64,000 nt of DNA, taken from Mycobacterium uberis (GTDB lineage Bacteria > Actinomycetota > Actinomycetes > Mycobacteriales > Mycobacteriaceae). Positions 63,624 through 64,000 of this stretch are shown here, in pieces. The notes under the pieces were generated by a model, which had not been told where the DNA came from, searched no databases, and worked only from the letters and a program-made list of their open reading frames with translations. A program made the translations under genes and the position numbers. Position 1 is the stretch's first letter; every line of letters begins with the position of its first letter. The stretch lies in assembly GCF_003408705.1 (NCBI RefSeq), contig NZ_QAYL01000002.1, positions 124,001 to 188,000 on the forward strand, read 5' to 3'.

Positions 63624-64000
63624 CGGATTCCGCTATGCAGCCATCGAGCTGTTTGGCGAGCACGGTTTTGAAGTCGGTCTGTGCACCATCACCGAAACAG
63701 CGTGGGGTAAACACGTCGCTGGTCATCCACTACTTCGGTTCCCAGGACAGCCTTCGCGAAGCGTGCGACGCCTACATCACTGAAGAAGGCCGCAGCGGCA
63801 AGTCGGCAGCGATGAAGTCGAGGAACCCGGCGACATGATTTGCGCAAATGGCCAAGATCGAATCCTACGCACCGCTGGTAGCCTACTCGGTGTGCAGCAT
63901 GCAGCCAGGAGGTAAATTAGCATAATTTTGTGGCACAGTATGATTGGTGGCACTGAAATGCGCCTTTACGAAGGAGTGCGGGTTGGAACGCTTAAGCCGA
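63624..64000 (+). pseudogene. Decayed TetR-family regulator, cut by the window end (Rv1219c-like)
   Basis: FRYAAIELFGEHGFEVG near 63629 is the first TetR helix. The frame changes to give SLVIHYFGSQDSLREACDAY near 63715, the recognition helix end, then ITEEGRSGKSAAMKS and a stop at about 63837. Further pieces MAKIESYAPLVAYSVCSMQP near 63848 continue the ligand domain. Frameshifts and stops make it non-functional. The gene runs past the right edge. Confidence 0.75.

Overview
The window looks like chromosome of a leprosy-type mycobacterium (Mycobacterium leprae or M. lepromatosis). The intact genes read as close orthologues of M. tuberculosis genes. Between them lie long stretches of decayed genes whose product can still be read across stops and frameshifts, at roughly half the normal coding density. 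M. tuberculosis Rv numbers, lengths and gene orders quoted here are from memory; no search was run.

Layout. (1) 1-8.3 kb follows Rv3215-Rv3224B: entC, decayed GNAT gene, membrane protein, decayed diacylglycerol-kinase-like gene, whiB1, pdtaS, a biotinyl/lipoyl protein, a 24-codon ribosomal protein gene (bL37), rshA-sigH, an SDR and a frameshifted ybaK-like gene. (2) 8.3-12.9 kb is a synteny break. One intact gene fuses an EccA-type N-terminal domain to a ParA/EspI-type ATPase; around it are an HdeD remnant, an FAD oxidoreductase remnant and a REP13E12-type remnant. (3) 12.9-18.4 kb follows Rv1276c-Rv1272c: decayed SixA phosphatase, lipoproteins lprC and lprB, and a heterodimeric ABC exporter. 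(4) 18.4-25.5 kb is another break: a PatB/MalY-type aminotransferase (Rv2294-like), decayed HIT and Rv1261c genes, a decayed secreted hydrolase, a decayed mazF and intact udgB. (5) 25.5-45.4 kb runs through decayed MFS, FAD oxidase and siderophore-interaction genes, then acyltransferase, deaD, lprE, a large nuclease-helicase, a decayed MFS gene, Rv1249c, kgd, an SDR, lpqZ and a decayed malic enzyme. (6) 45.4-63.5 kb follows Rv1242-Rv1220c: decayed vapBC33, mdh, corA, lpqY-sugA-sugB-sugC, four membrane-associated genes, a decayed transglycosylase, mrp, tatB-htrA-rseA-sigE, and an O-methyltransferase. A decayed tetR runs off the right end.

How the genes fit together. Two extracytoplasmic sigma factors are present with their anti-sigma factors (SigH-RshA for redox and heat, SigE-RseA for envelope stress). 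SigE is grouped with the envelope protease HtrA and the Tat component TatB. PdtaS and WhiB1 add signalling. Central carbon metabolism is represented by Kgd and Mdh, trehalose recycling by LpqY-SugABC, and Mg/Co uptake by CorA. Toxin-antitoxin genes, drug-efflux MFS genes and iron-acquisition accessory genes have mostly decayed, the usual pattern of reductive evolution in an intracellular pathogen. No tRNA, rRNA, CRISPR array or intact insertion sequence was seen.
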